From: Pseudomonas sp. RIT288 | GTDB lineage: Bacteria > Pseudomonadota > Gammaproteobacteria > Pseudomonadales > Pseudomonadaceae | Reading direction: 5' to 3' | DNA: 64,000 nucleotides | Assembly (NCBI RefSeq): GCF_000631985.1 | Contig: NZ_JFYN01000008.1 | Coordinates: 120,861-184,860 of the forward strand | In this document: piece by piece, positions 8,090 through 16,166 of the stretch | Layout of the letters: every line of letters begins with the position of its first letter | How positions within the stretch are numbered: the first letter of the stretch is position 1 | The notes under the pieces: model-generated | What the model was told of the DNA's origin: nothing | Database searches by the model: none | Seen by the model: only the letters and a program-made list of their open reading frames with translations | Made by a program: the position numbers and the translations under genes

Positions 8090-11000
8090 TCAGGTGTCTT
8101 CTTCTATATCCAGCAGCAGGTTTTCGAGGGCTTCTTTATAGGCCCCGGGTTCCTGCCACATCCCGCGCTGCTGCGCTTCGAGCATGCGCTCGGTCATATC
8201 ACGCAGCGCATGCGGATTGTGCTCGCGGACAAAGTCGCGGGTCGCCGGGTCGAGCAAGTAGGCGTCGGCCAGCAACGCGTACTGATGATCGTCGATCAGT
8301 TGCGTGGTGGCATCGAAAGCGAACAGGTTATCAACCGTCGCCGCCAGTTCGAACGCGCCTTTATAGCCGTGACGCTTGACCCCGTCGATCCATTTCGGAT
8401 TGGCCGCTCGCGAGCGGATCACCCGATTGAGTTCTTCTTTCAGGGTGCGGATTTTCGGCAGGTCCGGCTGGCTGTGATCGCCGTGATAACTGGCTGCCGC
8501 TTCGCCGCGCAGGGTTTCCACCGCCGCGAGCATACCGCCCTGAAACTGGTAATAGTCGTTGGAATCGAGCAAGTCGTGCTCGCGATTGTCCTGGTTCTGC
8601 AGCACGGCCTGCACCTGACTCAGGCGCTGGACGAACTGTTCGCGGGCGGCGGTGCCTTCGTCAGAACCACCGTACGCGTAGGCGCCCCAGTTCAGGTAGA
8701 CCTCGGCCAGATCTTCGCGGCTCTGCCACAGACGCCCATCGATGGCGCCCTGTACGCCCGCGCCATAGGCTCCGGGTTTGGCGCCGAAAATCCGCCAGCC
8801 GGCCTGGCGCCGCGCCGCATCGGCATCCAGCCCCGATTGCAAAAGCGCCTCGCGCTCGGCACGCACTTTCGCCGCCAGCGGGTTGAGGTCATCCGGTTCG
8901 TCCAGCGCCGCCACCGCTTGCACAGCCGCGTCGAACAGGCGAATCAGATTGGCAAAAGCATCGCGGAAGAAGCCCGAGACCCGCAGCGTGACATCGACCC
9001 GTGGCCGGTCGAGCAGACTCAGCGGCAGAATCTCGAAATCGTCGACGCGCTGACTGCCGGTGGCCCACACAGGACGCACGCCCATCAACGCCATGGCCTG
9101 CGCGATGTCGTCACCGCCGGTGCGCATCGTCGCGGTGCCCCACACCGACAGGCCGAGCTGGCGCAGGTGATCGCCGTGATCCTGCAAATGCCGTTCGAGA
9201 ATCAGCGTGGCGGACTGGAAACCGATGCGCCACGCGGTGGTGGTCGGCAGGTTACGCACGTCCACCGAGTAGAAATTACGTCCGGTGGGCAGCACGTCGA
9301 GACGGCCACGACTGGGCGCGCCGCTTGGCCCGGCGGGGACGAAGCGGCCGTTCAGGGCGTCAAGCAGACCGCGCATTTCAGCGGGGCCGCAGGCGTCGAG
9401 GCGTGGGGCGACGACTTCGCTCAGGTTTTCGAGGATTGCGCTCACTTCAGTCCACCGCGGTCCCTGTAGGAGTGAGCCTGCTCGCGAAGGCGGTGTATCA
9501 GTGAAAGATGCGTTGGCTGACACGCCGCCTTCGCGAGCAGGCTCGCTCCCACAGGGGATTTGTAGTACTTGGGAGATCAGGTGGGTGGCGAACAGTTCGA
9601 GGCGTTCGCGGGTGTCGCCGGCGGTGCGCCAGGTTTCGTCGCTGACGCTTTGCAGCTCCGCCGGGCGCGGGCCGTTCCACGGATCGGCAAGCGCACAATC
9701 CAGTGGATCAAAACCCAACTCGAACGCCTTGGCCAACGCCCGCAGCAGACTCGACTGCGCCCCCTTGCCGTCGCCACGCGGGATGCGCAGTAACGCCAGT
9801 AGCGTGTCGATGCGCAAACGTCCGGTCGGCGACTCGCCGAAAATGTGCAGGCCATCGCGGATCTGCGATTCCTTCAGGTCACACAGGTAGGTGTCCAGAC
9901 GCGGCAGCCAGATCGCTGCGTCGGCGTCGCTGTCCAGACCGGCGTCGAGTTGCAGCTCACGGTCGATCTGCGTCTCGCGCACCAGTTGCAGAATGTCGCG
10001 CTGCAGCTCCCGCGCACGACGCGGATCGAGCAACTGAGCCTCGTAATATTCGTCGGCCAACAGTTCCAGATTGCGCAGCGGGCCATAGGTTTCGGCGCGG
10101 GTCAGCGGCGGCATCAGGTGGTCGATGATCACCGCTTGCGTGCGCCGTTTGGCCTGGGCGCCCTCGCCCGGGTCGTTGACGATAAACGGATAGATGTTCG
10201 GCAGCGGCCCGAGCAGTGCGTCCGGCCAGCAATTCTCCGAAAGGCCGACGCCCTTGCCCGGCAACCATTCGAGGTTGCCGTGCTTGCCGACGTGAATCAC
10301 TGCGTGCGCACCGTAGGTGTTGCGCAGCCAGAAATAGAACGCCAGATAGCCGTGCGGCGGCACCAGATCCGGGTCGTGATACACCGCGCTCGGATCGACC
10401 TGATAACCGCGCGCCGGTTGAACGCCGACGAAGGTCAGGCCAAAACGCAGCCCGGCGATCATCATCCGCCCGTCGCGGCACATCGGATCGTTTAGCGGCG
10501 CGCCCCAGCGTTCCAGCACTGCCGCGCGATTGGCTTCCGGCAGCGCATTGAACATCGCCAGATAGGCGTCCATCGCCAGGCTTTGCTGGCACGGACGCAA
10601 GTCGATGCTGTCGAGGTCGTTGCTGACGCCGCCGAGCAATTGCTGAATCAGCTCGGTGCCGCTGTCCGGCAACTCCGCCGTCAACGGGAAGCCTACCGCC
10701 TGTAACGCGCGCAGGATATTCAACGCCGCCGCTGGCGTGTCCAGGCCGACGCCGTTGCCGATCCGACCATCGCGGGTCGGGTAGTTGGCGAGGATCAGCG
10801 CGATGCGTTTTTCCGCGTTCGGCAGTCGCGCCAGATCGCTCCAGCGCCGGGCCAGTTCGGCGACAAAATCCATGCGCTCGGGTTGCGCCCGGTAGCAGAC
10901 CACGTCGGACTGGCTGCGCTCGCTGCGCCAGGCCAGATCCTTGAAGCTGATCGGCCGGCTGATGATGCGCCCGTCGAGTTCCGGCAAGGCGATGTGCATC

Positions 11001-11938
11001 GCCAGATCCCGTGGCCCCAGGCCCTGCTCGCTGTCACGCCAGCCCGGCTCGTTGTCCTGGGCGCAGATCGCCTGAATCACCGGAATATTGCGCCGGAACG
11101 GGCGCAGATGCGGCGCTTCCGGACTGGATTGCGCGAAACCGGTGGTGTTGAGAATCACCGCTGCTTCGACCTCGTCCAGCCAGTCCTCGACCACACTCAG
11201 ACAGCCTGGTTCTTTCAAGCTGGCAACCGCGATCGGCAACGGATTGAGCCCCGCCACCTGCAAGCGCTGGCAGAACTCGTCGATGAACGCGGTGTTCGCC
11301 GCTTGCAAATGCGAGCGATAAAACAACACCGCCGCGACCGGTTGACCGGGCAGCCATTCGGCTTGCCAGTCGCTCAGTGCGGCGGTGTTTTTCTGTGGCT
11401 GGTAAATCGCCGTGCGCGGCAGCGCTTGCGGCTCGCCCCAGGCGTAGTCGCGCGCCAGCCAGCGGTTGGCCAGGCAATGGAAGAAGTCCAACGCATTGCC
11501 CATGCCACCCTGACGCAGGAACTGCCAGAGGCGGTCGCGATCTTCGGCGGGTACGGTGCTCAGGTCGCTGAGTTCCGGGTCCGGACGATCATCGCCCGGC
11601 ACCAGAATCACCTGCACCCCGCGCTCGGACAACTCCACCAGTCGCTCGACGCCATAACGCCAATAAGCGATGCCGCCATGCAGCGAAATCAGAATGACCT
11701 TGGCGTGACGCAGCACTTCATCGACATACAGATCGACCGAGGCGTGATTCTGCACCTGCATCGGATTGGCCAGGCGCAGGCTCGGGTAATCCTCGGGCAA
11801 TTGCTGCGCGGCTTCGGCGAGCAGCGCCAGGCTGGAGTCGCCGCTGCACAGGATCACCAGCTCGGCGGGGGTTTGTCCAAGGTCGGCAATGTTGTCATCC
11901 GACACGAAACCGCCGGGCTGGGTCCTGAGCAGGTGCAT
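8090..11938 (-). CDS. cobN: Cobaltochelatase large subunit CobN, with in-frame REP insertion
   Basis: CobN is the large (H) subunit that binds hydrogenobyrinic acid a,c-diamide and inserts cobalt, driven by the ATPase/VWA subunits encoded downstream. The 1282-aa protein matches CobN/BchH along its length, with AVIHVGKHGNLEWLPGKG and the conserved region ATMRTGGDDIAQAMALMGVRPVW. It follows cobW by three bases, so the two are co-transcribed from the B12-riboswitch leader. The unusual feature is residues about 794-826 (GSEPAREGG ... PSRAGSLLQ), which are the translation of a complete 96-bp REP doublet at 9462-9557. Family members I know lack this segment. The frame stays open, and the insertion falls between the helix ending HLISQVLQ and WTEVSAIL, probably a surface loop. 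Confidence 0.95.
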   Translation of the reverse strand: MHLLRTQPGGFVSDDNIADLGQTPAELVILCSGDSSLALLAEAAQQLPEDYPSLRLANPMQVQNHASVDLYVDEVLRHAKVILISLHGGIAYWRYGVERLVELSERGVQVILVPGDDRPDPELSDLSTVPAEDRDRLWQFLRQGGMGNALDFFHCLANRWLARDYAWGEPQALPRTAIYQPQKNTAALSDWQAEWLPGQPVAAVLFYRSHLQAANTAFIDEFCQRLQVAGLNPLPIAVASLKEPGCLSVVEDWLDEVEAAVILNTTGFAQSSPEAPHLRPFRRNIPVIQAICAQDNEPGWRDSEQGLGPRDLAMHIALPELDGRIISRPISFKDLAWRSERSQSDVVCYRAQPERMDFVAELARRWSDLARLPNAEKRIALILANYPTRDGRIGNGVGLDTPAAALNILRALQAVGFPLTAELPDSGTELIQQLLGGVSNDLDSIDLRPCQQSLAMDAYLAMFNALPEANRAAVLERWGAPLNDPMCRDGRMMIAGLRFGLTFVGVQPARGYQVDPSAVYHDPDLVPPHGYLAFYFWLRNTYGAHAVIHVGKHGNLEWLPGKGVGLSENCWPDALLGPLPNIYPFIVNDPGEGAQAKRRTQAVIIDHLMPPLTRAETYGPLRNLELLADEYYEAQLLDPRRARELQRDILQLVRETQIDRELQLDAGLDSDADAAIWLPRLDTYLCDLKESQIRDGLHIFGESPTGRLRIDTLLALLRIPRGDGKGAQSSLLRALAKAFELGFDPLDCALADPWNGPRPAELQSVSDETWRTAGDTRERLELFATHLISQVLQIPCGSEPAREGGVSANASFTDTPPSRAGSLLQGPRWTEVSAILENLSEVVAPRLDACGPAEMRGLLDALNGRFVPAGPSGAPSRGRLDVLPTGRNFYSVDVRNLPTTTAWRIGFQSATLILERHLQDHGDHLRQLGLSVWGTATMRTGGDDIAQAMALMGVRPVWATGSQRVDDFEILPLSLLDRPRVDVTLRVSGFFRDAFANLIRLFDAAVQAVAALDEPDDLNPLAAKVRAEREALLQSGLDADAARRQAGWRIFGAKPGAYGAGVQGAIDGRLWQSREDLAEVYLNWGAYAYGGSDEGTAAREQFVQRLSQVQAVLQNQDNREHDLLDSNDYYQFQGGMLAAVETLRGEAAASYHGDHSQPDLPKIRTLKEELNRVIRSRAANPKWIDGVKRHGYKGAFELAATVDNLFAFDATTQLIDDHQYALLADAYLLDPATRDFVREHNPHALRDMTERMLEAQQRGMWQEPGAYKEALENLLLDIEEDT
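9462..9557. repeat. REP doublet embedded in the cobN coding sequence
   Basis: CCCTGTAGGAGTGAGCCTGC begins the left arm and GCAGGCTCGCTCCCACAGGG ends the right. The pair is 96 bp, exactly 32 codons, so it keeps the cobN frame. It is the same element type seen between genes at 7983, 60346 and 63715. Confidence 0.9.
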
Positions 11939-11941
11939 GGC

Positions 11942-13012
11942 TTAAACGCTGAGCGCGGCGCGCAGTTGCGCTTCGAGTTGCGCGGCGTCGAGTTCCTGAC
12001 CGATCAGCACCAGACGGGTGACGCGCGCTTCGTCAGCGCCCCACTGGCGGTCGAAGTGCTTGTCGAAACGCGTGCCCACGCCCTGGATCAACAGGCGCAT
12101 CGGTTTGTTCGGAATCGCCGCAAAGCCCTTCACACGCAGGATGCCGTGCTTGACCACCAATTGCGTCAGCGCGTCGAGCAGCAGGCTTTCATCGGCTTGC
12201 GGCAGTTCGATGGAGATCGAATCGAAGGCGTCGTGATCGTGGTCATCGTGGTCGTCATCGCCGTCATGGTGGTGATCGTGATGACTGTGGCGGCTGTCGA
12301 TGTGCTCTTCGGAACCGGCACCGAGACCGATCAGCACGTCCAGCGGCAAGCGACCGTTGCTGGCTTCGATGATCTTCACTGCTGGCGGCAGTTCTTCGGC
12401 GACTTCAGCGCGCACGCGAGCCAGGTCTTCCGGGCTGGTCTGATCGGCTTTGTTGAGGATCACCAGGTCGGCGCTGGCCAATTGGTCGGCGAACAGTTCG
12501 TGCAGCGGCGACTCGTGATCCAGGTTCGGATCGAGTTTGCGCTGGGCATCGACCTGATCCGGGAACGCGGCAAACGTGCCAGCGGCCACGGCCGGGCTGT
12601 CGACCACGGTGATCACCGCATCAACGGTGCAGGCGCTACGGATTTCCGGCCATTGGAACGCCTGCACCAGCGGTTTTGGCAGGGCCAGACCGGATGTCTC
12701 GATCAGGATGTGATCGAGGTCGCCGCGACGGGCAACCAGTTCACGCATCACCGGGAAGAACTCTTCCTGCACCGTGCAGCACAGGCAACCGTTGGCCAGT
12801 TCGTAGACGCGGCCGGTGGCTTCTTCTTCAGTGCAGCCGATGGTGCATTGCTTGAGGATCTCACCGTCGATACCCAACTCGCCGAACTCGTTGACGATCA
12901 CCGCGATGCGGCGGCCCTGAGCGTTGTCGAGCATGTGCCGCAGCAAGGTGGTTTTGCCCGAGCCGAGGAAACCGGTGACGATGGTGACGGGGAGTTTGGC
13001 CAGTGTTTTCAT
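11942..13012 (-). CDS. cobW: CobW-type G3E GTPase metallochaperone
   Basis: This 356-aa GTPase of the COG0523 family is thought to deliver cobalt for cobalamin synthesis. Walker A is GFLGSGKTT (residues 14-22). The metal-binding CxCC motif is Cys76-Leu-Cys78-Cys79 (NGCLCCTV), and NKAD is the guanine-specificity motif. A loop rich in His and Asp (residues about 237-262, HSHHDHHHDG) suits metal buffering. The start at 13012 (MKTLAKLPVT) is where the conserved domain begins, with AAGG eight bases upstream; the longer frame to 13240 runs back through the riboswitch and is not protein. It is the first gene of the cobW-cobN-chlD arm and lies about 110 bp downstream of a B12 riboswitch. Confidence 0.95.
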   Translation of the reverse strand: MKTLAKLPVTIVTGFLGSGKTTLLRHMLDNAQGRRIAVIVNEFGELGIDGEILKQCTIGCTEEEATGRVYELANGCLCCTVQEEFFPVMRELVARRGDLDHILIETSGLALPKPLVQAFQWPEIRSACTVDAVITVVDSPAVAAGTFAAFPDQVDAQRKLDPNLDHESPLHELFADQLASADLVILNKADQTSPEDLARVRAEVAEELPPAVKIIEASNGRLPLDVLIGLGAGSEEHIDSRHSHHDHHHDGDDDHDDHDHDAFDSISIELPQADESLLLDALTQLVVKHGILRVKGFAAIPNKPMRLLIQGVGTRFDKHFDRQWGADEARVTRLVLIGQELDAAQLEAQLRAALSV

Positions 13013-13122
13013 CGGATGCCCTTTGGCAAGGTGGCGGGCATACGGGACGAGATCCGCTGCGAGCGTGCGCGCGGAAGAATTCGCCACCGGATCACCCCGC
13101 CCGGTTGTAGTGAGAAATCTGT

Positions 13123-13310
13123 GACGAGGCAGGTCTCCTGGCTGACGGTGTTCGGGCCTTGGGCCCGGCATTCGCTGCGCCTTCCCGCGGGCTCTGTGGA
13201 TTGAGCTGGCAGTGGCGTGGCAACGAACTTCACCGTTCACAGTTGCGGGGGCAGCCGCGGCTTTGACCGCGTTCCCTTCTTAGCTTCGGCGTGGGCCGAA
13301 GAACCTCGAA
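13123..13310 (-). ncRNA. Cobalamin (B12) riboswitch upstream of cobW
   Basis: On the minus strand the leader has the core GCTGCCCCCGCAACTG, a GCCACTG element, GGGAAGG, and the closing B12 box GCCAGGAGACCTGCC at 13128-13142. The P1 helix forms between CGAGG (13308-13304) and CCTCG (13129-13125). High adenosylcobalamin should shut down cobW-cobN-chlD. No terminator is evident before cobW, so control is probably at translation initiation. Confidence 0.93.
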
Positions 13311-13349
13311 GGCGCAAGGCTACGCATCGGGTGGTGACCGGTCAATGGT

Positions 13350-13805
13350 TGGATTGGGGACATATCCGTTGCTGCGGGTGTTGCTGCTGGCGGTTTCGCT
13401 CTTACAGCGAGTCACCTTTTCCAGACGCCGAGTTATAGGTTTTGGGTGGATTGGGGGCTTATCCGTTGCTGCGGGTGTTGCCGCTGGCGGTTTCGCTCTT
13501 ACAGCGAGTCACCTTTTCCAGACGCCGAGTTATAGGTTTTGGGTGGATTGGGGGCTTATCCGTTGCTGCGGGTGTTGCCGCTGGCGGTTTCGCTCTTACA
13601 GCGACTCACTTTTCCAGACGCCGAAAAGTAAGCAAAAGGCTTTGCCCCCGGCGTACGGCACTTCGCTTAGGCTCAGTGTTCCCTCGCTACGGTGTCCATC
13701 CGGGGGCATCGCCTACGGTTTGCTTCGCTGCACCTCCTCTCGATGTATGCGGCTACGCCGCATGGCGCTGCGCGCCTAACCCCCGGATGGACACCTTCGC
13801 TCGGC
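13350..13805 (+). repeat. Pseudomonas intergenic repeat element, copy A, with 97-bp end module triplicated
   Basis: The landmark ATCCGTTGCTGCGG occurs at 13364, 13461 and 13558, a 97-bp period, ending each time in CACYTTTCCAGACGCCG. The rest (AAAAGTAAGCAAAAGGC ... CCCCCGGATGGACACC) is homologous to the reverse complement of 14140-14390, sharing CGCCTACGGTTTGCTTCGCT and GCACCTCCTCTCG. ORFs drawn through it are artefacts. Confidence 0.85.
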
Positions 13806-14139
13806 CTGCCGAAGGGGCTGAAGATCAAAAGCCACATCAAGAGCCAAAGCCAAAGCAGATCAAAAGATCGCAGCCTTCGGCAGCTCCTACATGGGATTGG
13901 GTGTGTTCAGTTGGAGTTTGGTCGGCTGTCAGGCCGCCTTCGCGAGCAAGCCCGCACACAGTTGGAATGGGTGTGTTCAGTTGGAAATTGGTCGGCTGTC
14001 AGGCCGCCATCGCCAGCAGGCTGGCTCCTACAGTTCAGATTGCGTGCTGCCCCTGCGGCGGAGCCGCCCCACTCAATGGCCGAGTGTCAGCTCGCCGAAA
14101 GCTTTTGATCTGAGGGCCCGTCGGCAGGCTGAGTGGAGG
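13806..14139. repeat. Spacer with half hairpin repeat and 69-bp direct duplication
   Basis: At 13857-13891 there is one arm of the GTAGGAGCT hairpin family (GATCAAAAGATCGCAGCC, CAGCTCCTAC). GGTGTGTTCAGTTGGA occurs at 13901 and 13970, a 69-bp direct repeat whose units contain degenerate REP cores. I see no gene. Confidence 0.65.
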
Positions 14140-14390
14140 GATTTATCCGGGGGTGGGAGCGTAGCGACCGTTTGGCGCAGCCAAACACAGCGAGAGGAGG
14201 TGCAGCGAAGCAAACCGTAGGCGCTGCCCCCCGGATGAATCCCGGAGCGAAGGAACCCGAGCCCAGGCGAGGGCCGAACGTCAGGGCACAGACTTTTTGG
14301 TTACTTTTGGGGCGTTTGCCAAAAGTGACCCGCCGTAAGGGCGGAACCCTAAGTGGCCGTTACCGCAGCAATGGATATCCCCCCATACCC
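14140..14390 (-). repeat. Pseudomonas intergenic repeat element, copy B (inverted)
   Basis: Read on the minus strand, this stretch gives ATATCCATTGCTGCGG ... GGTCACTTTTGGCAAACGCC ... CGCCTACGGTTTGCTTCGCT ... CACCCCCGGATAAATCC. It aligns with copy A along its whole length in opposite orientation. The two copies flank about 330 bp. Confidence 0.8.
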
Positions 14391-14435
14391 ATCCGATTGA
14401 CTCAAATCCCCAACCCATGCTCTCCTACACAACTT

Positions 14436-14634
14436 GTTACGGGTGCCCTTCACAGGGTGAAACGGGAAACCGGTGAATCATGTGCTTTACTCAAAGCCAT
14501 GTCAGTCCGGTGCTGCCCCCGCAACGGTAAGCGAGCGAAGCGTCAGATCCACTGTGCCCATGCGGCATGGGAAGGTGACGCTTGCAGGTCGGCCAGACGC
14601 CAACCCCTCGTGAGCCCGGAGACCGGCCCGCAAC
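14436..14634 (+). ncRNA. Cobalamin (B12) riboswitch upstream of cbtB
   Basis: Landmarks in order are GGGTGCCCTTCACAGGGTGA, GGGAAACCGGTGAATC, GGTGCTGCCCCCGCAACGG, CCACTG, GGGAAGG and GAGCCCGGAGACCGGCCCG. P1 pairs GTTACGGG (14436-14443) with CCCGCAAC (14627-14634), with one mismatch. It should repress cobalt uptake and late cobalamin genes when B12 is plentiful. Confidence 0.95.
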
Positions 14635-14667
14635 ACACAGTGCGCATTTTGCGTCGCTGAACATAAC

Positions 14668-14727
14668 AAACCCGCGGTGGGCGGGCGCTGTTCGAAGCTC
14701 TGCGTGCCCGACTCGCAGGGGTTTTCT
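14668..14727 (+). terminator. Putative riboswitch-controlled terminator before cbtB
   Basis: AAACCCGCG pairs with CGCAGGGGTTTT across an inner stem of GGGCGC and GCGTGCCC, and the hairpin ends in TTTTCTTG. It starts about 34 bases after the riboswitch P1 helix and precedes cbtB by 41 bases, the position expected of an expression platform. Confidence 0.6.
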
Positions 14728-14767
14728 TGCGCTCCATACACCCGCTGACACTCCAGAGGGAAGCGCC

Positions 14768-14965
14768 ATGTCGATCATCAGCAGCACCGGCAGCAACACC
14801 GACAAAATCTCCAGCACCGCCACCTTGAGCCAACGCCTGACCGCCGCGATTTTCGCGTCGATCCTCGGTGCCGGCCTCGTCTACTTCGCCGGTTTCTCGC
14901 ACATCGAAGCGGTGCATAACGCCGCCCACGATACCCGCCACAGCGCTGCGTTCCCGTGCCACTGA
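14768..14965 (+). CDS. cbtB: Cobalt transporter subunit CbtB
   Basis: This 65-aa protein has one membrane helix (AAIFASILGAGLVYFAGF) followed by a His-rich tail (HIEAVHNAAHDTRH), the hallmark of CbtB proteins, which work with CbtA in B12-regulated cobalt uptake. Although short, it is strongly supported by AGAGGGAAG before the ATG at 14768, by the B12 riboswitch upstream and by cbtA 11 bases downstream. The longer frame from 14582 reads through the riboswitch and is not real. It should act in the inner membrane. Confidence 0.93.
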   Translation: MSIISSTGSNTDKISSTATLSQRLTAAIFASILGAGLVYFAGFSHIEAVHNAAHDTRHSAAFPCH

Positions 14966-14976
14966 GACCTGCCGAC

Positions 14977-15675
14977 ATGATCAAGCGTATCGCGCAAACC
15001 GCAGGTTTCACCGGCCTGCTGGCCGCACTGCTGCTGACCTTGCTGCAAAGTTTCTGGGTCTCGCCGCTGATTCTGCAGGCCGAAACCTTCGAGAAATCCG
15101 AACCTGTGGCCGTTCACGAACACGCCGCCGGCACGGCCGCACACACCCATGACACCGAAGCCTGGGAGCCGGAAGACGGCTGGCAACGCGTGGTCTCGAC
15201 CACCGGCGGCAATCTGGTGGTGGCAGTCGGTTTCGCCCTGATGCTGGCCGGCCTGTACACCCTGCGTGCACCGACCAAAACCTCGCAAGGCCTGCTCTGG
15301 GGCCTGGCCGGTTACGCGACCTTCGTGCTCGCGCCGACCCTGGGCCTGCCGCCCGAACTGCCGGGCACCGCTGCAGCCGACCTGGCTTCGCGGCAAACCT
15401 GGTGGATCGGCACCGCCGCTTCCACTGCTGTCGGCCTGGCGTTGATCGTGTTCAGCCGCCACTGGTTGATGAAGCTGCTGGGCGTGGCGATCCTGGCCGT
15501 GCCGCACGTGATCGGCGCACCTCAACCGGAAGTGCATTCGATGCTTGCCCCTGAAGCACTGGAAGCCCAGTTCAAAATCGCTTCGCAGTTGACCAACGTG
15601 GCGTTCTGGCTGGCCCTGGGCCTGATCAGCGCCTGGTTGTTCCGCCGCAAAAGCGATGGTCAATACCACGCATGA
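14977..15675 (+). CDS. cbtA: Cobalt transporter subunit CbtA
   Basis: This 232-aa membrane protein has about five to six hydrophobic segments. A His-rich outward loop (VHEHAAGTAAHTHDTE, residues about 45-60) follows the first helix, and it continues with GYATFVLAPTLGLPPELPG, a typical CbtA segment. With CbtB it is thought to form a cobalt importer. The ATG at 14977 follows the cbtB stop closely, and the end overlaps the cobE start by four bases, so cbtB-cbtA-cobE is translationally coupled. No ATPase is associated, as usual for this family. Confidence 0.93.
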   Translation: MIKRIAQTAGFTGLLAALLLTLLQSFWVSPLILQAETFEKSEPVAVHEHAAGTAAHTHDTEAWEPEDGWQRVVSTTGGNLVVAVGFALMLAGLYTLRAPTKTSQGLLWGLAGYATFVLAPTLGLPPELPGTAAADLASRQTWWIGTAASTAVGLALIVFSRHWLMKLLGVAILAVPHVIGAPQPEVHSMLAPEALEAQFKIASQLTNVAFWLALGLISAWLFRRKSDGQYHA

Positions 15676-16085
15676 CCGATGACCGCGCAGCACCGACCTT
15701 CGTGGTCGGCCTGGGCTGCCAGCGCGGCTGCCCAGCCAGTACGCTGCGCGCGTTACTCGATCAGGCGTTGCAGGCGCATCGTATAGAACTTGAAGCGGTC
15801 AAGGCCTTGGCCAGCATCGATCTTAAACGCGATGAACCCGGCCTGCAGGAACTGGCCAGCCAATTGGCGCTGCCGCTGTTGTATTTCAGCAGCGACGAAC
15901 TGGCCAGTTACCAGCAGCGACTCAGCCACCATTCTCAGATTGCCTACGAGCGCACCGGTTGCTACGGCGTGGCGGAAAGTGCCGCTCTGGCCCTTGCCGA
16001 GCAGTTGATTCAGGCACCGGCAAAATTGCTGATTTCCCGGCAAAAATACGCTCAGGCAACCTTGGCATTGGCCGGCGCTGCGTAA
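15672..16085 (+). CDS. cobE: Cobalamin biosynthesis protein CobE (CbiG C-terminal-like)
   Basis: This 137-aa protein matches the C-terminal half of CbiG. The start FVVGLGCQRGCP is the family signature, then ASIDLKRDEPGLQELA, and later GCYGVAESAALAL. In the aerobic pathway it is essential in vivo but its chemical role is uncertain. The ATGA overlap with cbtA places it in the riboswitch-controlled operon. cobM begins 81 bases downstream. Stand-alone CobE proteins of this length are usual in Pseudomonas. Confidence 0.92.
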   Translation: MTDDRAAPTFVVGLGCQRGCPASTLRALLDQALQAHRIELEAVKALASIDLKRDEPGLQELASQLALPLLYFSSDELASYQQRLSHHSQIAYERTGCYGVAESAALALAEQLIQAPAKLLISRQKYAQATLALAGAA

Positions 16086-16166
16086 ATTCCCGATAATCCC
16101 CCTGTTTGATCATGAGCAATCTTCATCTGAAGCGTTGCCCTGCCCCGTTTTTCACAGGATTTCTTC

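Noticed and set aside
13013..13240. N-terminal extension of cobW (76 codons)
   Set aside because: It reads through the B12 riboswitch; conserved protein begins at the ATG at 13012.
13291..14113. ORFs through the 97-bp repeats and nearby spacer
   Set aside because: They follow the repeat period in several frames, and match a non-coding intergenic element found twice here.
14582..14767. N-terminal extension of cbtB
   Set aside because: It lies in the riboswitch and its terminator; the ribosome binding site is just before the ATG at 14768.
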